Source: an uncultured Prevotella sp. (lineage in GTDB: Bacteria > Bacteroidota > Bacteroidia > Bacteroidales > Bacteroidaceae). Taken from it: a stretch of DNA of 63,471 bases. A model generated the notes under the pieces. The model made no database searches and was not told where the DNA came from. It saw only the letters and a list, made by a program, of their open reading frames with translations. The position numbers and the translations under genes are program-made. Position 1 is the stretch's first letter, and the number at the start of each line of letters is the position of its first letter. Location: assembly GCA_900315775.1 (NCBI GenBank), contig ONAJ01000011.1:1-63471 (forward strand), in the 5' to 3' direction. Positions 45,185 through 54,699 of this stretch are shown piece after piece.

Positions 45185-45742
45185 ATGACCCACAGGAAGT
45201 TAAGAACCATAGAGATGAACCGCATGAGTGTGGAGGAGTTCCACGAAGCGGAGAAAATGCCACTCATCGTCGTCCTCGACGATGTGCGCTCTATGTATAA
45301 CATTGGCTCCGTATTCCGCACTGCCGACGCCTTCCGCGTGGAGGCTATATACCTCTGCGGCATCACGGCAACACCGCCTCATCCTGAAATTCACAAGACC
45401 GCCCTCGGTGGTGAGGACAGCGTAAAGTGGGAGTATTTCCTTACTGCTCTGGAGGCAGTACGCCGTCTTCACGAGAAGGGTTACAAAGTGCTTGCCGTAG
45501 AGCAATGCGAGGGAAGCATGAAATTAGGGGACGAGGAGCAGTGGGCAGGGGGCAAGGAGGAAGAGCCACCTACTGCCGTTGTCTTTGGAAACGAGGTAAA
45601 GGGTGTACACCAGGAAGTTATCGACGAATGTGACGGTTGTCTGGAAATTCCCCAATATGGCACCAAACACTCTCTCAACGTATCGGTAACTGCTGGAATA
45701 GTAATATGGAAGTGGAGTTGTAAATTCTTTCCAAAGAAGTAA
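45185..45742 (+). CDS. TrmH/SpoU-type RNA ribose methyltransferase
   Basis: A 185-residue SPOUT enzyme. It has the motif VVLDDVRSMYNIGSVFRTADAF (near 31-52), VVFGNEVKGVHQEVID (near 138) and the C-terminal SLNVSVTAGIVIWKW, the three SpoU motifs around the knotted SAM site. It probably methylates a 2'-OH in tRNA or rRNA. The target cannot be told. It is third in the U32/sufE operon. Confidence 0.9.
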   Translation: MTHRKLRTIEMNRMSVEEFHEAEKMPLIVVLDDVRSMYNIGSVFRTADAFRVEAIYLCGITATPPHPEIHKTALGGEDSVKWEYFLTALEAVRRLHEKGYKVLAVEQCEGSMKLGDEEQWAGGKEEEPPTAVVFGNEVKGVHQEVIDECDGCLEIPQYGTKHSLNVSVTAGIVIWKWSCKFFPKK

Positions 45743-45749
45743 AAAAAAT

Positions 45750-45799
45750 ATAAATAGTAAATAGTAAATCGTCAAATCGTAAATTCATTACTATCTTTG
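45750..45799 (+). promoter_or_regulatory. Heptamer array joined to the promoter of the GH3-like gene
   Basis: TAAATAG, TAAATAG, TAAATCG, then degenerate TCAAATCG and TAAATTC run from 45752 to 45785. The -7 box TATCTTTG follows at 45792-45799. The ATG is at 45808, so the start site would lie almost at the ATG and the mRNA would be nearly leaderless. Confidence 0.75.
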
Positions 45800-45807
45800 C
45801 ACTCAGA

Positions 45808-47310
45808 ATGAGTTTAACAGGTATTATACGTAATGCGTTCTTACTGCGCCAGAAGGAGTTGGAACGTCACATCTCAGGAGGAAAAGAACTGCAGGAAAAG
45901 GTCTTGCAGCGGTTGGTGAATTGTGCAAAAGAAACGGAGTATGGTCACAACCATAACTTTGCAAACATACACTCATACGAAGACTTTGCGAAGAATATCC
46001 CCATCAATACTTACGAAGAGCTTAAAGGCGACATAGACCGTATGCGTCACGGCGAGAAGGACATCCTCTGGAGAGGACAGGTGAAGTGGTATGCTAAGTC
46101 GTCGGGAACAACTAACGACAAGAGTAAGTTCATCCCTGTTTCCAAGGAAGGACTGCAACGCATTCACTATGCTGGCGGAACCGATGCCGTTGTTATGTAC
46201 CTGCAGAACAATCCAAAGAGTAGGATGTTCGACGGCAAAGGACTCATTCTCGGTGGAAGTCATTCACCGAACTACAACGTGGCAGGATCGCTTGTCGGCG
46301 ACCTTAGTGCCATACTTATTGAGAACATCAATCCATTAGCTAACCTCGTCAGGGTACCAGGAAAAAAGACGGCATTACTGTCGGACTTCGAAGAGAAGCG
46401 CGAACGCATAGCACGTGAGACACTCAACAAGAACATCACCAACCTTAGTGGTGTACCTTCGTGGATGATGTCGGTACTTACTAGAGTTATGGAGCTTAGT
46501 GGTAAGGAGCATCTCGAAGAGGTGTGGCCAAACATTGAAGTCTTCTTCCACGGAGGAGTGGCATTCACTCCTTATCGCAGTCAGTACGAACGACTTATAA
46601 CAAGTCCCAACATGCACTATATGGAGACATATAATGCAAGTGAGGGTTTCTTCGGACTGCAGAACGACCCCACCGACCCCGCCATGTTGCTTATGCTCGA
46701 CTACGACGTATTCTACGAGTTCATCCCTATGGATAGTCTGGAAGAGAAGAAAGCTGTACCACTATGGGACGTAGAACCGGGAAAGAACTACGCTATGGTG
46801 ATAAGCACCTCATGCGGACTATGGCGCTATATGATTGGCGACACGGTGCGCTTCACCTCAGTAAACCCATATAAGTTCATCATCTCCGGAAGAACGAAAC
46901 ACTTCATCAACGCCTTCGGTGAGGAACTCATCGTAGATAATGCCGAGCAAGGACTGAAATATGCCTGCGAGCAGACGGGTGCGGAAGTGCTGGAATATAC
47001 GGCAGCACCAGTGTTTATGGATGATAACGCAAAATGTCGTCACCAGTGGATTATAGAGTTCTCCAAGGACCCTTCATCGGTAGAGGCTTTTGCCGACGCT
47101 CTCGACAAGAAGTTGCAAGAGATAAACAGCGACTACGAGGCTAAGCGTCATAAGAACATCACCCTGCAGCCATTAGAGATAATAGTGGCACGCAAGGGAC
47201 TCTTCAACGACTGGATGAAACAACGCGGAAAGCTCGGAGGACAGAACAAGGTGCCTCGACTGAGTAACTCAAGGGAGTATATTGAGGGACTGCTGGAGTT
47301 GAAAGGTTAG
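45808..47310 (+). CDS. GH3-like acyl-amido synthetase family protein
   Basis: A 500-residue protein of the GH3 auxin-responsive family, an adenylate-forming fold. It has KWYAKSSGTTNDKSKFIPVS (P-loop-like adenylation motif, near 92), YNASEGFFGLQND (near 275) and LWRYMIGDTVRFTS (near 340). Plant members join amino acids to hormones. Bacterial members are widespread in Bacteroidota with no fixed substrate. It is transcribed with the next two genes, separated by a short heptamer array containing its stop codon. Confidence 0.88.
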   Translation: MSLTGIIRNAFLLRQKELERHISGGKELQEKVLQRLVNCAKETEYGHNHNFANIHSYEDFAKNIPINTYEELKGDIDRMRHGEKDILWRGQVKWYAKSSGTTNDKSKFIPVSKEGLQRIHYAGGTDAVVMYLQNNPKSRMFDGKGLILGGSHSPNYNVAGSLVGDLSAILIENINPLANLVRVPGKKTALLSDFEEKRERIARETLNKNITNLSGVPSWMMSVLTRVMELSGKEHLEEVWPNIEVFFHGGVAFTPYRSQYERLITSPNMHYMETYNASEGFFGLQNDPTDPAMLLMLDYDVFYEFIPMDSLEEKKAVPLWDVEPGKNYAMVISTSCGLWRYMIGDTVRFTSVNPYKFIISGRTKHFINAFGEELIVDNAEQGLKYACEQTGAEVLEYTAAPVFMDDNAKCRHQWIIEFSKDPSSVEAFADALDKKLQEINSDYEAKRHKNITLQPLEIIVARKGLFNDWMKQRGKLGGQNKVPRLSNSREYIEGLLELKG

Positions 47311-47322
47311 AGGTTAGTGGTT

Positions 47323-49260
47323 ATGAAAAAGAAACATTGGATATTAGGTTTGGCGGTAATGCTGGTAGGTTGTGCCAAGATGGGACAGCCTGACGGCGGA
47401 TGGTTCGACGAACAGCCTCCACGGGTTATTAAGTCGATACCTTCCGACGAGGCTACCAATGTAAAAACTAAAAAGATTAACATCTTCTTCAACGAGTTCA
47501 TAAAAATAGAGAACACGACAGAGAAAGTTGTCGTTTCACCACCACAACTGGAAATGCCCGAGATAGCAGGAGCAGGAAAGCGCATAAAGATAGAACTCAA
47601 AGACTCTCTGAAGCCAAACACCACATATACCATTGACTTCAGCGACGCCATAAGCGATAACAGTGAGGGAAATCCTTTGGGCAACTACACCTTCACGTTC
47701 TCTACGGGTGATGTTATAGACACCCTCGAAGTGTCAGGATACGTCATTAACTCTTCGAACCTTGAACCAGTAAAAGGCATCCTCGTAGGACTCTACGACA
47801 CTACAGAATTCAAGCACTCTACCTTCCGTGAGAAGCCAATGCTTCGCGTTAGTCGCTCCGACTCTTATGGAAAGTTTATCATCCGAGGTGTAGCACCAGG
47901 AACCTATCGTATCTTTGCACTGCAGGATGCCGATGGCGACTACTGTTTTGCACAAAAAAGCGAGATGATAGCATTCAGCAACGACATCATCGTGCCCACA
48001 TATATGCCCGACGTTCGTCAGGACACCTTGTGGCAAGACTCACTACACATCAGTTCTATAAAGCAGGTTCCATATACTCACTTCCTGCCCGACGATATCG
48101 TGCTGCGAGCCTTCACGGAGGTGCAGACCGACAGACACTTCCTAAAGTCTGAGCGTAAAGACCCTAACCGTTTCACTCTCTTCTTCAGCTACGGCAGTGA
48201 TACGTTACCCGCTTTAAGGGGACTTAACTTTAATGAGCGCGATGCCTTCATCATAGAACCGTCAGAGAAGAAAGACACCATAACCTACTGGTTGCGCGAC
48301 TCACTGCTCATCAATCAGGACACGTTGCGAGTAGAGATGAGCTATATGGCTACAGACACTACTGGTGTTCTCGTTCCGCAGAAAGACACCTTAGATATTC
48401 TGCCAAAGGTAAGTTTCGAGAAACGACAGAAGCAGAAAAACCGCGAGTACGAAGACTGGAAGAAAAAACAGGAAAAGGCTAAGAAACGTGGAGAGAAATA
48501 TCTTGAGACGATGCCCGCAGAGGCTCTGAAAGCAGAGTGGAAGGCACCATCGCTGATGAGTCCCGACCAGAACATTTTCGTTGAGTTGCCGGCACCATTG
48601 AAGAGTGCTGACTCTACAATGATACACCTATATTCCAAACACGACACGCTATGGTATAGGGCACCACATCTGTTCCGACAAATTAAAAACGAACCGAGGA
48701 AATATGAACTCCTTGGCGAGTGGCACCCAGGAATAGAGTATAGTCTTGAGGTGGACTCTGCCGCCTTCACAGACATCTACGGACGAGTGTCGGAGAAGTT
48801 TAAACAAGGCTTTAAGATAGGCAGTCTTGACAGCTACAGCACCTTGTTGTTTACTATCAACGGCATGCAGGACACCACCATCGTTGTGGAGTTGCTCGAC
48901 AAGAACGACAAGGCCGTAAAGAAAATTTCCACGAAAGACGGAAAGGTTGAGTTCTACTTCGTAAAACCCGAAATCTACTACCTCAGGATGTTCATAGACA
49001 GCAACGGCAACGGACTGTGGGACACAGGCCTCTATGACGATAACAAACAGGCAGAGACCGTCTATTACTATCCCGACAAGATAGAGTGTAAGGCAAAGTG
49101 GGACATCTCAATGTCGTGGACCCCTTCCGACAAGAATCTGCAACGACAGAAACCCGGAGCTTTGATAAAGCAGAAAGGCGAAAAGGAAAAGACTATAAAA
49201 CATCGTAATGCCGATCGTGCAAGAGCGATGGGAATACAATATATTGAAGGACAAAACTAA
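47323..49260 (+). CDS. Lipoprotein with Ig-like N-terminal domain
   Basis: A 645-residue envelope protein from MKKKHWILGLAVMLVGC. The lipidated Cys is at 17. A Big_5-like Ig domain (about 30-130: PPRVIKSIPSDEATNVKTKK and TFSTGDVIDTLEVSG) precedes a carboxypeptidase-regulatory-like domain (about 135-215: GYVINSSNLEPVKGILVGLYD). A Lys-rich coiled segment (about 370-400) follows. Probably an outer-membrane assembly or stress protein conserved in Bacteroidota; no enzyme motif was seen. The intergenic stretch before it is an array of GGTTAGA-type heptamers (47304-47322). Confidence 0.82.
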   Translation: MKKKHWILGLAVMLVGCAKMGQPDGGWFDEQPPRVIKSIPSDEATNVKTKKINIFFNEFIKIENTTEKVVVSPPQLEMPEIAGAGKRIKIELKDSLKPNTTYTIDFSDAISDNSEGNPLGNYTFTFSTGDVIDTLEVSGYVINSSNLEPVKGILVGLYDTTEFKHSTFREKPMLRVSRSDSYGKFIIRGVAPGTYRIFALQDADGDYCFAQKSEMIAFSNDIIVPTYMPDVRQDTLWQDSLHISSIKQVPYTHFLPDDIVLRAFTEVQTDRHFLKSERKDPNRFTLFFSYGSDTLPALRGLNFNERDAFIIEPSEKKDTITYWLRDSLLINQDTLRVEMSYMATDTTGVLVPQKDTLDILPKVSFEKRQKQKNREYEDWKKKQEKAKKRGEKYLETMPAEALKAEWKAPSLMSPDQNIFVELPAPLKSADSTMIHLYSKHDTLWYRAPHLFRQIKNEPRKYELLGEWHPGIEYSLEVDSAAFTDIYGRVSEKFKQGFKIGSLDSYSTLLFTINGMQDTTIVVELLDKNDKAVKKISTKDGKVEFYFVKPEIYYLRMFIDSNGNGLWDTGLYDDNKQAETVYYYPDKIECKAKWDISMSWTPSDKNLQRQKPGALIKQKGEKEKTIKHRNADRARAMGIQYIEGQN

Positions 49261-49274
49261 AAAATGAAATGATA

Positions 49275-50093
49275 ATGAAACTGAAATTATTCTTTTTATT
49301 TGCTTTCATACAGTTGCTCTTCGCAGCTCCTGCAACAGCACAGTGTACTTTTAAGAACACCGCTTTTAGGTCGGGTGAGTTCCTGGCTTACAACCTCTAC
49401 TACAACTGGAAGTTTGTATGGGTGAAGGCAGGCACCGCTTCTATGTACACCGTACAGAGTAACTATCAGGGTAGAGATGCTTTCAGGGCCAGTCTCACCA
49501 CCCGCGGTAATAACAAGGTGGACCAGATGTTTGTACTCCGCGACACCCTTTTATGCTACAGCACTCTCGATATGGCTCCTCTCTACTTCCGCAAGGGAGC
49601 ACGTGAGGGCAAGCGCTATACCGTCGATGAGGTATGGTACACCTACAGTGGCGGAAAAACGAACCTTCGTCAGCACCGCATAAACCATGAGGGAAAGCAC
49701 GAGTGGCACAAGAACACTATGGAGGAATGTACATACGACATGCTTAACATCTTCCTCAGGGCACGCAGCTTCAATCCTGACGGATGGAAGAAAGGTCACG
49801 TAGTGAAGTTCCCTATTGCTGACGGCAACAGCATAGAGAAAGGACAGCTAAGATACCGCGGAAAGAGCACCATAAAGGCTGACGACGGAAAGAAGTATCG
49901 CTGTCTGGAGCTCTCATATATGGAGTACGACCGCGACGATGACAAGTACCGTGAGATAGTACGTTTCTATGTCACCGACGACGAGAACCACGTACCTATA
50001 CGTCTCGACATGTTCCTTAAGTTCGGATCAGCCAAGGCGTTCCTCACAAACATGAAGGGCGTTAAGAATCCGCTGAATTCGATTGTTCAATAA
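49275..50093 (+). CDS. DUF3108 family secreted protein
   Basis: A 272-residue protein from MKLKLFFLFAFIQLL (an ATG two codons earlier is also possible). A signal peptide ends ATAQ (about 22). Conserved parts are FRSGEFLAYNLYYNWKFVWVKAGTA (near 32) and YSTLDMAPLYFRKGAREGKRY (near 97), the DUF3108 pattern. The family is a periplasmic or lipid-related beta fold of unknown function. It ends 32 bases inside the convergent ispG gene, an unusual overlap. Confidence 0.85.
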   Translation: MKLKLFFLFAFIQLLFAAPATAQCTFKNTAFRSGEFLAYNLYYNWKFVWVKAGTASMYTVQSNYQGRDAFRASLTTRGNNKVDQMFVLRDTLLCYSTLDMAPLYFRKGAREGKRYTVDEVWYTYSGGKTNLRQHRINHEGKHEWHKNTMEECTYDMLNIFLRARSFNPDGWKKGHVVKFPIADGNSIEKGQLRYRGKSTIKADDGKKYRCLELSYMEYDRDDDKYREIVRFYVTDDENHVPIRLDMFLKFGSAKAFLTNMKGVKNPLNSIVQ

Positions 50094-51453
50094 GCTCTAA
50101 GAGGCGTTCTACGGCTTCCTCTTCAGGGATGTTCTTCATGACGCACTCTTTCTTCTTATAAAGACTTATCTTGCCGCGACCGGCACCGACATAGCCGAAG
50201 TCGGCATCAGCCATCTCGCCAGGACCGTTGACAATGCATCCCATGATGCCAATCTTCAGTCCTGGCATGTCTTTTGTAGCCTCCTTGATACGGGCAATGG
50301 TAGAGCGTAGGTCGTATAGTGTACGTCCGCAACCAGGACAAGAGATGTATTCTGTCTTCGTAAACTTTATTCGTGCTGCCTGCAGTATGCCGTCAGCAAG
50401 AGCTACGAGGTCCTCATGACCCTCAAAATGGCAGTCGGTAGTGATGACAAGTTTCGTCGCCTTGCGGTCTATGAGCAACGCACCACATGCCATTGCCGTC
50501 TTCAACTGGAATTCCTCCCATGTGGTAGCATTGGTATGCAGGTGTATCGTGTCGTCTTTTATCTCACTTTCCAACTGTTCTCTGAGTTGTGAACACTCTT
50601 CTATAAGAGCTACGAGGGTGCGTGCAACAGGAATCTCTGCTTCGGGTTCTTCGCTGAGCGACACACGTATGGTGTCACCTATTCCTTCAGTTAGTAGCGC
50701 TCCTATGCCGACAGCACTCTTTATACGTCCGTCTTCTCCCTCGCCAGCTTCAGTAACGCCGAGGTGCAGAGGGTAGTGCATATCTTCCTTGTCCATCTGT
50801 TTTACCAACAGACGCACGCTCTCCACCATAACGACGGTGTTGCTCGCCTTAATAGAAATAACGATGTCGTTGAAATTCTTCTTGCGGAAGATGCGCAGGA
50901 ACTCCATACAACTCTCCACGATGCCTGCTGGAGTATCACCGTAACGAGACATTATACGGTCCGATAGTGATCCGTGGTTGACACCGATACGTACGGCGGT
51001 ATGATGCTCCCTGCAGATAGCAATGAAAGGCAACAGACGATTCTCTATCTTTTTCAGCTCTTCTGCATACTCCTCGTCAGTATATTCCAACTGCTTAAAG
51101 GTACGTCCTGGATCAACATAGTTACCAGGATTGATACGCACCTTCTCGACGTAACGTGCTGCCACATCGGCAACATTAGCATTGAAGTGTACGTCGGCAA
51201 CGAGGGGAGTATCGTAGCCACGTTCACGAAGTCCTGTAACTATATTCTTCAGGTTCTCTGCCTCGCGAGAGCCCTGTGTAGTAAGACGGACATACTCTCC
51301 ACCTGCATCAATGATACGCTGTGCCTGTTCTATACATGCCTGTGTGTCGTTAGTGTCGGTGGTAGTCATCGACTGCACACGAATTGGGTTATTGCCGCCA
51401 AGCGGTGTTTTGCCTATATGGGTTACTGTGGAATATCTACGTTGATAACTCAT
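50062..51453 (-). CDS. ispG: 4-hydroxy-3-methylbut-2-enyl diphosphate synthase
   Basis: Penultimate step of the MEP isoprenoid pathway, an Fe4S4 enzyme. The 463 residues hold NPIRVQSMTTTDTNDT (near 22), RINPGNYVDPGRTF (near 105), ASNTVVMVESVRLL (near 202) and the cluster ligands CPGCGRT (near 380) and GIMGCIVNGPGE (near 415). Bacteroidota IspG proteins usually carry a large inserted domain and reach about 600 residues. Here the segment between PVARTLVALIEE and ILQAARIKFTKTE is only about 75 residues, giving an intermediate form. The frame is intact, so a reduced insert is likely rather than a defect. Confidence 0.95.
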   Translation of the reverse strand: MSYQRRYSTVTHIGKTPLGGNNPIRVQSMTTTDTNDTQACIEQAQRIIDAGGEYVRLTTQGSREAENLKNIVTGLRERGYDTPLVADVHFNANVADVAARYVEKVRINPGNYVDPGRTFKQLEYTDEEYAEELKKIENRLLPFIAICREHHTAVRIGVNHGSLSDRIMSRYGDTPAGIVESCMEFLRIFRKKNFNDIVISIKASNTVVMVESVRLLVKQMDKEDMHYPLHLGVTEAGEGEDGRIKSAVGIGALLTEGIGDTIRVSLSEEPEAEIPVARTLVALIEECSQLREQLESEIKDDTIHLHTNATTWEEFQLKTAMACGALLIDRKATKLVITTDCHFEGHEDLVALADGILQAARIKFTKTEYISCPGCGRTLYDLRSTIARIKEATKDMPGLKIGIMGCIVNGPGEMADADFGYVGAGRGKISLYKKKECVMKNIPEEEAVERLLELIEQSNSADS

Positions 51454-51455
51454 GT

Positions 51456-51962
51456 CTATACCTTATAATTATATTTTATATCTTTAAGTTCCCTATTTGC
51501 TTTCTCTATCTTCTCACCGAGGGTAGCCTTATACTCTGACATCTTCTTTGCCATAGTCTCGTCGCCAAGAGCTATCATCTGACACGCCAGGATGGCTGCA
51601 TTCATAGCACCGTTTATTGCAACAGTAGCTACGGGAATGCCTGGAGGCATCTGGAGTATGCTATACAGAGCGTCAACACCGTCGAGGACGCCGCCCTTGA
51701 TAGGCACACCAATTACGGGGAGTGTCGTCGAGGCAGCAATGACACCAGGGAGTGCAGCTGCCATTCCTGCACCTGCAATGATAACTTTTATACCACGACG
51801 GGCTGCATTCTTGGCAAAGTCCTCTACAGCGTCGGGGGTACGATGAGCAGAGAGGGCGTTAACCTCGAAAGGCACCTCCATATCGTCCAAAAACTTCATG
51901 GCTTTCTCCATGACTGGCAGATCACTCGTACTGCCCATGATAATGCTTACTACTGGTTTCAT
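51456..51962 (-). CDS. purE: N5-carboxyaminoimidazole ribonucleotide mutase
   Basis: Purine synthesis enzyme, 168 residues. It has MGSTSDLPVMEKAM (9-22), VNALSAHRTPDAV (near 38), AGAGMAAALPGVIAA (near 65) and GGVLDGVDALYSILQMPPGIPV (near 90-111), all class I PurE hallmarks. It lies 2 bases upstream of ispG in the same direction. No purK is present, which is common when class II chemistry or distant genes serve. Confidence 0.95.
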   Translation of the reverse strand: MKPVVSIIMGSTSDLPVMEKAMKFLDDMEVPFEVNALSAHRTPDAVEDFAKNAARRGIKVIIAGAGMAAALPGVIAASTTLPVIGVPIKGGVLDGVDALYSILQMPPGIPVATVAINGAMNAAILACQMIALGDETMAKKMSEYKATLGEKIEKANRELKDIKYNYKV

Positions 51963-51972
51963 TGTTATGTCG

Positions 51973-52566
51973 TTAAAATAATATTACAATAAATGCCGCC
52001 ACTGCTCCTAACAGGAATCCTACTACAACCTGTGCGAGGGTATGCTGACGGAGTATCATTCGTGCTGTACCTATGAGTCCGGCGACAAAGAACACCAGAC
52101 ACAGCCACCATACTGGGTTGAACATAAACAGCTGCGAGAAGGCTATCAGCGCACCAGCCACACCACCTATCGCTGCGGAGTGTGTCGATACTTTCCACCA
52201 TAGGTTTATCATAGCGCAGAGCACCTGTATCACTAATGCCGCCACTACTATAGAGCCCATGAAACGCGGTATGTGTACCAGATTCATGACGTAGTAACAA
52301 AGGAAATAGCAGATGATAGATATGACGTAAGGAATCATTCGTCGTTCCTTTACTCCCAGCTCTATAGGTGTCCATCCATGATAGTTGCGGTATGTCCTGA
52401 TAGCTATTGTCGGCAGGAGTACAGTGAAGATGTACACCAGCATTAGCACATACAGTTTATACATCACTGGCAGCAGGTTAAGATAACTGAACGTAAAGAG
52501 AGCCATGAGTCCGATGACGGGCAGGTAGAACGGGTTGAACATTGCGCTCAACACCCTTGATACCAT
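51973..52566 (-). CDS. PAP2-like membrane phosphatase
   Basis: A 197-residue integral membrane protein from MVSRVLSAMFNPFYLP. The frame extends to 52590, but those first residues (MRGERK) come from a heptamer array. About six helices are seen. Residues KVSTHSAAIGGVAGAL (near 123) and RMILRQHTLAQVVVGFLLG (near 168) match the second and third PAP2 motifs. The first (K......RP) is weak (KERRMIP). Likely roles are undecaprenyl or lipid phosphate removal. It is placed between purE and rpoN. Confidence 0.72.
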   Translation of the reverse strand: MVSRVLSAMFNPFYLPVIGLMALFTFSYLNLLPVMYKLYVLMLVYIFTVLLPTIAIRTYRNYHGWTPIELGVKERRMIPYVISIICYFLCYYVMNLVHIPRFMGSIVVAALVIQVLCAMINLWWKVSTHSAAIGGVAGALIAFSQLFMFNPVWWLCLVFFVAGLIGTARMILRQHTLAQVVVGFLLGAVAAFIVILF

Positions 52567-52592
52567 TATTATCTTTCTCTCGCCTCTCATTT

Positions 52593-54035
52593 CTAACCTC
52601 TTAACCTTGCTACGGGAATCCCTAACTGCTCACGGTACTTTGTCACCGTTCTGCGTGCTATGGGGTATCCGCGTTCTTCCATCATCTTTTTTATTGTTTC
52701 GTCACTAAGTGGCTTTCTCTTGTCCTCTGCATCGATAATCTCTTTCAGCACCACCTTCATACGACGGTTCGACAGTGCCTCACCGCTTTCCGTCTTCACT
52801 CCTTCGCTAAAGAAAAAGCGCAGTTTGAAGATGCCCCAGCGGGTCTGTGCATATTTCTCGTTGCTTACACGCGATATCGTCGAGATGTCAAGTCCTGTGC
52901 GCTCCGCAATGTCTTTCAGTGCCATAGGCTTCAGGTCCGCCTCATCGCCGTCCAGGAAGAACTTCCTTTGTATCTCTATTATCGCCTTCATGGTGAGGTA
53001 CAATGTCCGGCGGCGTTGTTTTATAGCCTCTATGTAGTTCTTGGCGCGTTCCACCTTATCGCGTACATATAATAATGCCTCCTTTTCGCGCTTGTTCATC
53101 TTCTCGTTTTCGTTTGTTATGAGTGTTTCGTTAAACGACTCCGAGACGCGCAGTTCGGGCACTCTTCCGCTGTTAAGACTGAATGTTATGGTGCCGTCGT
53201 CGAGGGTATCTACTATGAAGTCGGGAGTTATCTCGTCGATACTCCTGTTCATCGTCTCTCCCATCGACGCTCCTGGTTTGGGGTTCAGCTTGAGGATTTC
53301 ACGACACACATCAGCCATCTGTTCCTCGCTGATATTCATTCGCTCGGCTATCAGCCCCCATCTCTTCTGCATGAAGTCGTCATAGTACTCTTCTATAACT
53401 CTCTTCATCAGTTCAAGCTCCTCTCCTCTCTCCTCTTTCCTCTCTCCTCTCTCCTCTCTCCTCTCTATCTGCAGTAGCAGACACTCACGCAAGGACTGCG
53501 CTCCGATGCCAGCGGGGTCGAACCCTTGCAGAATCTTGAGAATACGCTTTGCGTCTTTCTCCGTAATATCTATATTATGGTATATGGCAAGTTCATCACA
53601 GATGCTGTCTAAGGGTTTCCGCAGCAGTCCGTCATCGTCGAGAGAGCCTATGATATACTCCAACACGTCGCGTTCCTCGTCAGTGAGGTCTAACTCTCCC
53701 ATCTGTTCCTTCAGCTTATCGTAGAACGACTGTGAGTCACTCCATACCATCTCTCCTCGCACTTCGCTCCTCTGACCTCGCACCTCTTGTCCATCGTCTT
53801 CTCCATCCCACAGCACATCCTCACCGTAGCTTCCTTCGCCGGCGGAAGTCTCGAGGGCAGGGTCTCCGTTGTCATCAACCTCAAGGGCAGGATTGTCGTC
53901 CATCTCCATACGAACATTCTCTTCAAACTCAGCCAAAGGCATCTCCAACAGCCGCACATACATTATCTGCTGCTGCGTGAGGTGCTGTCGTTGCACCGCT
54001 TTCTGTTCTTGCCTTTGTACTAACTTCGTGTTCAT
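52593..54035 (-). CDS. rpoN: RNA polymerase sigma-54 factor with two heptamer-derived inserts
   Basis: Directs polymerase to -24/-12 promoters with an activator ATPase. The 480 residues have a Gln-rich region I (RQEQKAVQRQHLTQQQIMYV), a core-binding region (about 110-260), an HTH and the C-terminal RpoN box IARRTVTKYREQLGIP (near 463). Two low-complexity stretches are encoded by 7-base repeats: EVRGQRSEVRGE (about 83-95, bases 53752-53787) and RREERGERKEERGE (about 191-206, bases 53418-53466). Both lie in linkers, so function is probably kept. No enhancer-binding activator is near. Confidence 0.94.
   Translation of the reverse strand: MNTKLVQRQEQKAVQRQHLTQQQIMYVRLLEMPLAEFEENVRMEMDDNPALEVDDNGDPALETSAGEGSYGEDVLWDGEDDGQEVRGQRSEVRGEMVWSDSQSFYDKLKEQMGELDLTDEERDVLEYIIGSLDDDGLLRKPLDSICDELAIYHNIDITEKDAKRILKILQGFDPAGIGAQSLRECLLLQIERREERGERKEERGEELELMKRVIEEYYDDFMQKRWGLIAERMNISEEQMADVCREILKLNPKPGASMGETMNRSIDEITPDFIVDTLDDGTITFSLNSGRVPELRVSESFNETLITNENEKMNKREKEALLYVRDKVERAKNYIEAIKQRRRTLYLTMKAIIEIQRKFFLDGDEADLKPMALKDIAERTGLDISTISRVSNEKYAQTRWGIFKLRFFFSEGVKTESGEALSNRRMKVVLKEIIDAEDKRKPLSDETIKKMMEERGYPIARRTVTKYREQLGIPVARLRG
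53418..53466. repeat. TCTCCTC heptamer array inside rpoN
   Basis: Six or more 7-base units (TCTCCTC, one TTTCCTC) lie in frame. Since 21 bases make seven codons, the protein shows a 7-residue repeat. Slippage by one unit (7 bases) would shift the frame. Confidence 0.95.
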
Positions 54036-54044
54036 AATGTTTCG

Positions 54045-54665
54045 TTACTGAAAATATTCTCGTAGCTGCGATGCGTATGTCGCCAACTTTTCCGGACTGC
54101 CGTTCCATCGTGCCCACACTTCCCTGCAGGCACTTCGCTCCTCGCTTCTCTCTTCTCTCTCCTCCCTCCAAAACTCCTTCATCACCTCCACAACCTCTTC
54201 TGCCTTCATCTTTATAAGACGTGCGAGGTCGCGAACTTCTGGAGTCTCCTCAACCATAGTGCTGGGAATAAGTCGGAAGTACAAGTCGAGTATCATAATG
54301 AGCTTTATGGGCATCATGCCGTCCTTCTCCTTGAAGTCCGACTCCCACGGTTCCACGACAGTCTCCACACCGTCGAAGAACTCTCCGGCACTACCCAATC
54401 CTTTCATCTGGCGTAACATCCTCACGCCCTTTGCCAGTCGGTTAGGATTTCTGGCATAGCGTTCCCATAACGCATCCAGTCTTGGAGTGTCTAAGTCGCG
54501 AAGACGGAACATTCTCTCGTACAACTCTTTAGGATGTATGTGTAGCTCAAGAGCCAAGTTCACCATACTTTTTGAGTACATAGCCTTCAGTCCTTGTGGG
54601 CGCTTAAGATATAGCTCCATAAGCAACAGCCAGTATTCGTCTTGCCAGTTTCCTTTATGTGCCAT
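54045..54665 (-). CDS. Conserved hypothetical protein upstream of rpoN
   Basis: A 206-residue protein from MAHKGNWQDEYWLLLMEL; an extension to 54713 runs over the promoter. The body is helical with KPQ-type basic patches (YLKRPQGLKAMYSKSMVNLA, LELHIHPKELYERMFRLRDL). No signal or membrane segment. A charged stretch EEREERSEERSACRE (about 166-180) is encoded by degenerate heptamers at 54130-54170. It starts the transcript of rpoN, 9 bases upstream. Family function unknown; possibly a DNA- or nucleotide-binding helper. Confidence 0.75.
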   Translation of the reverse strand: MAHKGNWQDEYWLLLMELYLKRPQGLKAMYSKSMVNLALELHIHPKELYERMFRLRDLDTPRLDALWERYARNPNRLAKGVRMLRQMKGLGSAGEFFDGVETVVEPWESDFKEKDGMMPIKLIMILDLYFRLIPSTMVEETPEVRDLARLIKMKAEEVVEVMKEFWREEREERSEERSACREVWARWNGSPEKLATYASQLREYFQ

Positions 54666-54699
54666 AAGCTCATTTTCTTTGATTTGTAGTGCATTTGTA

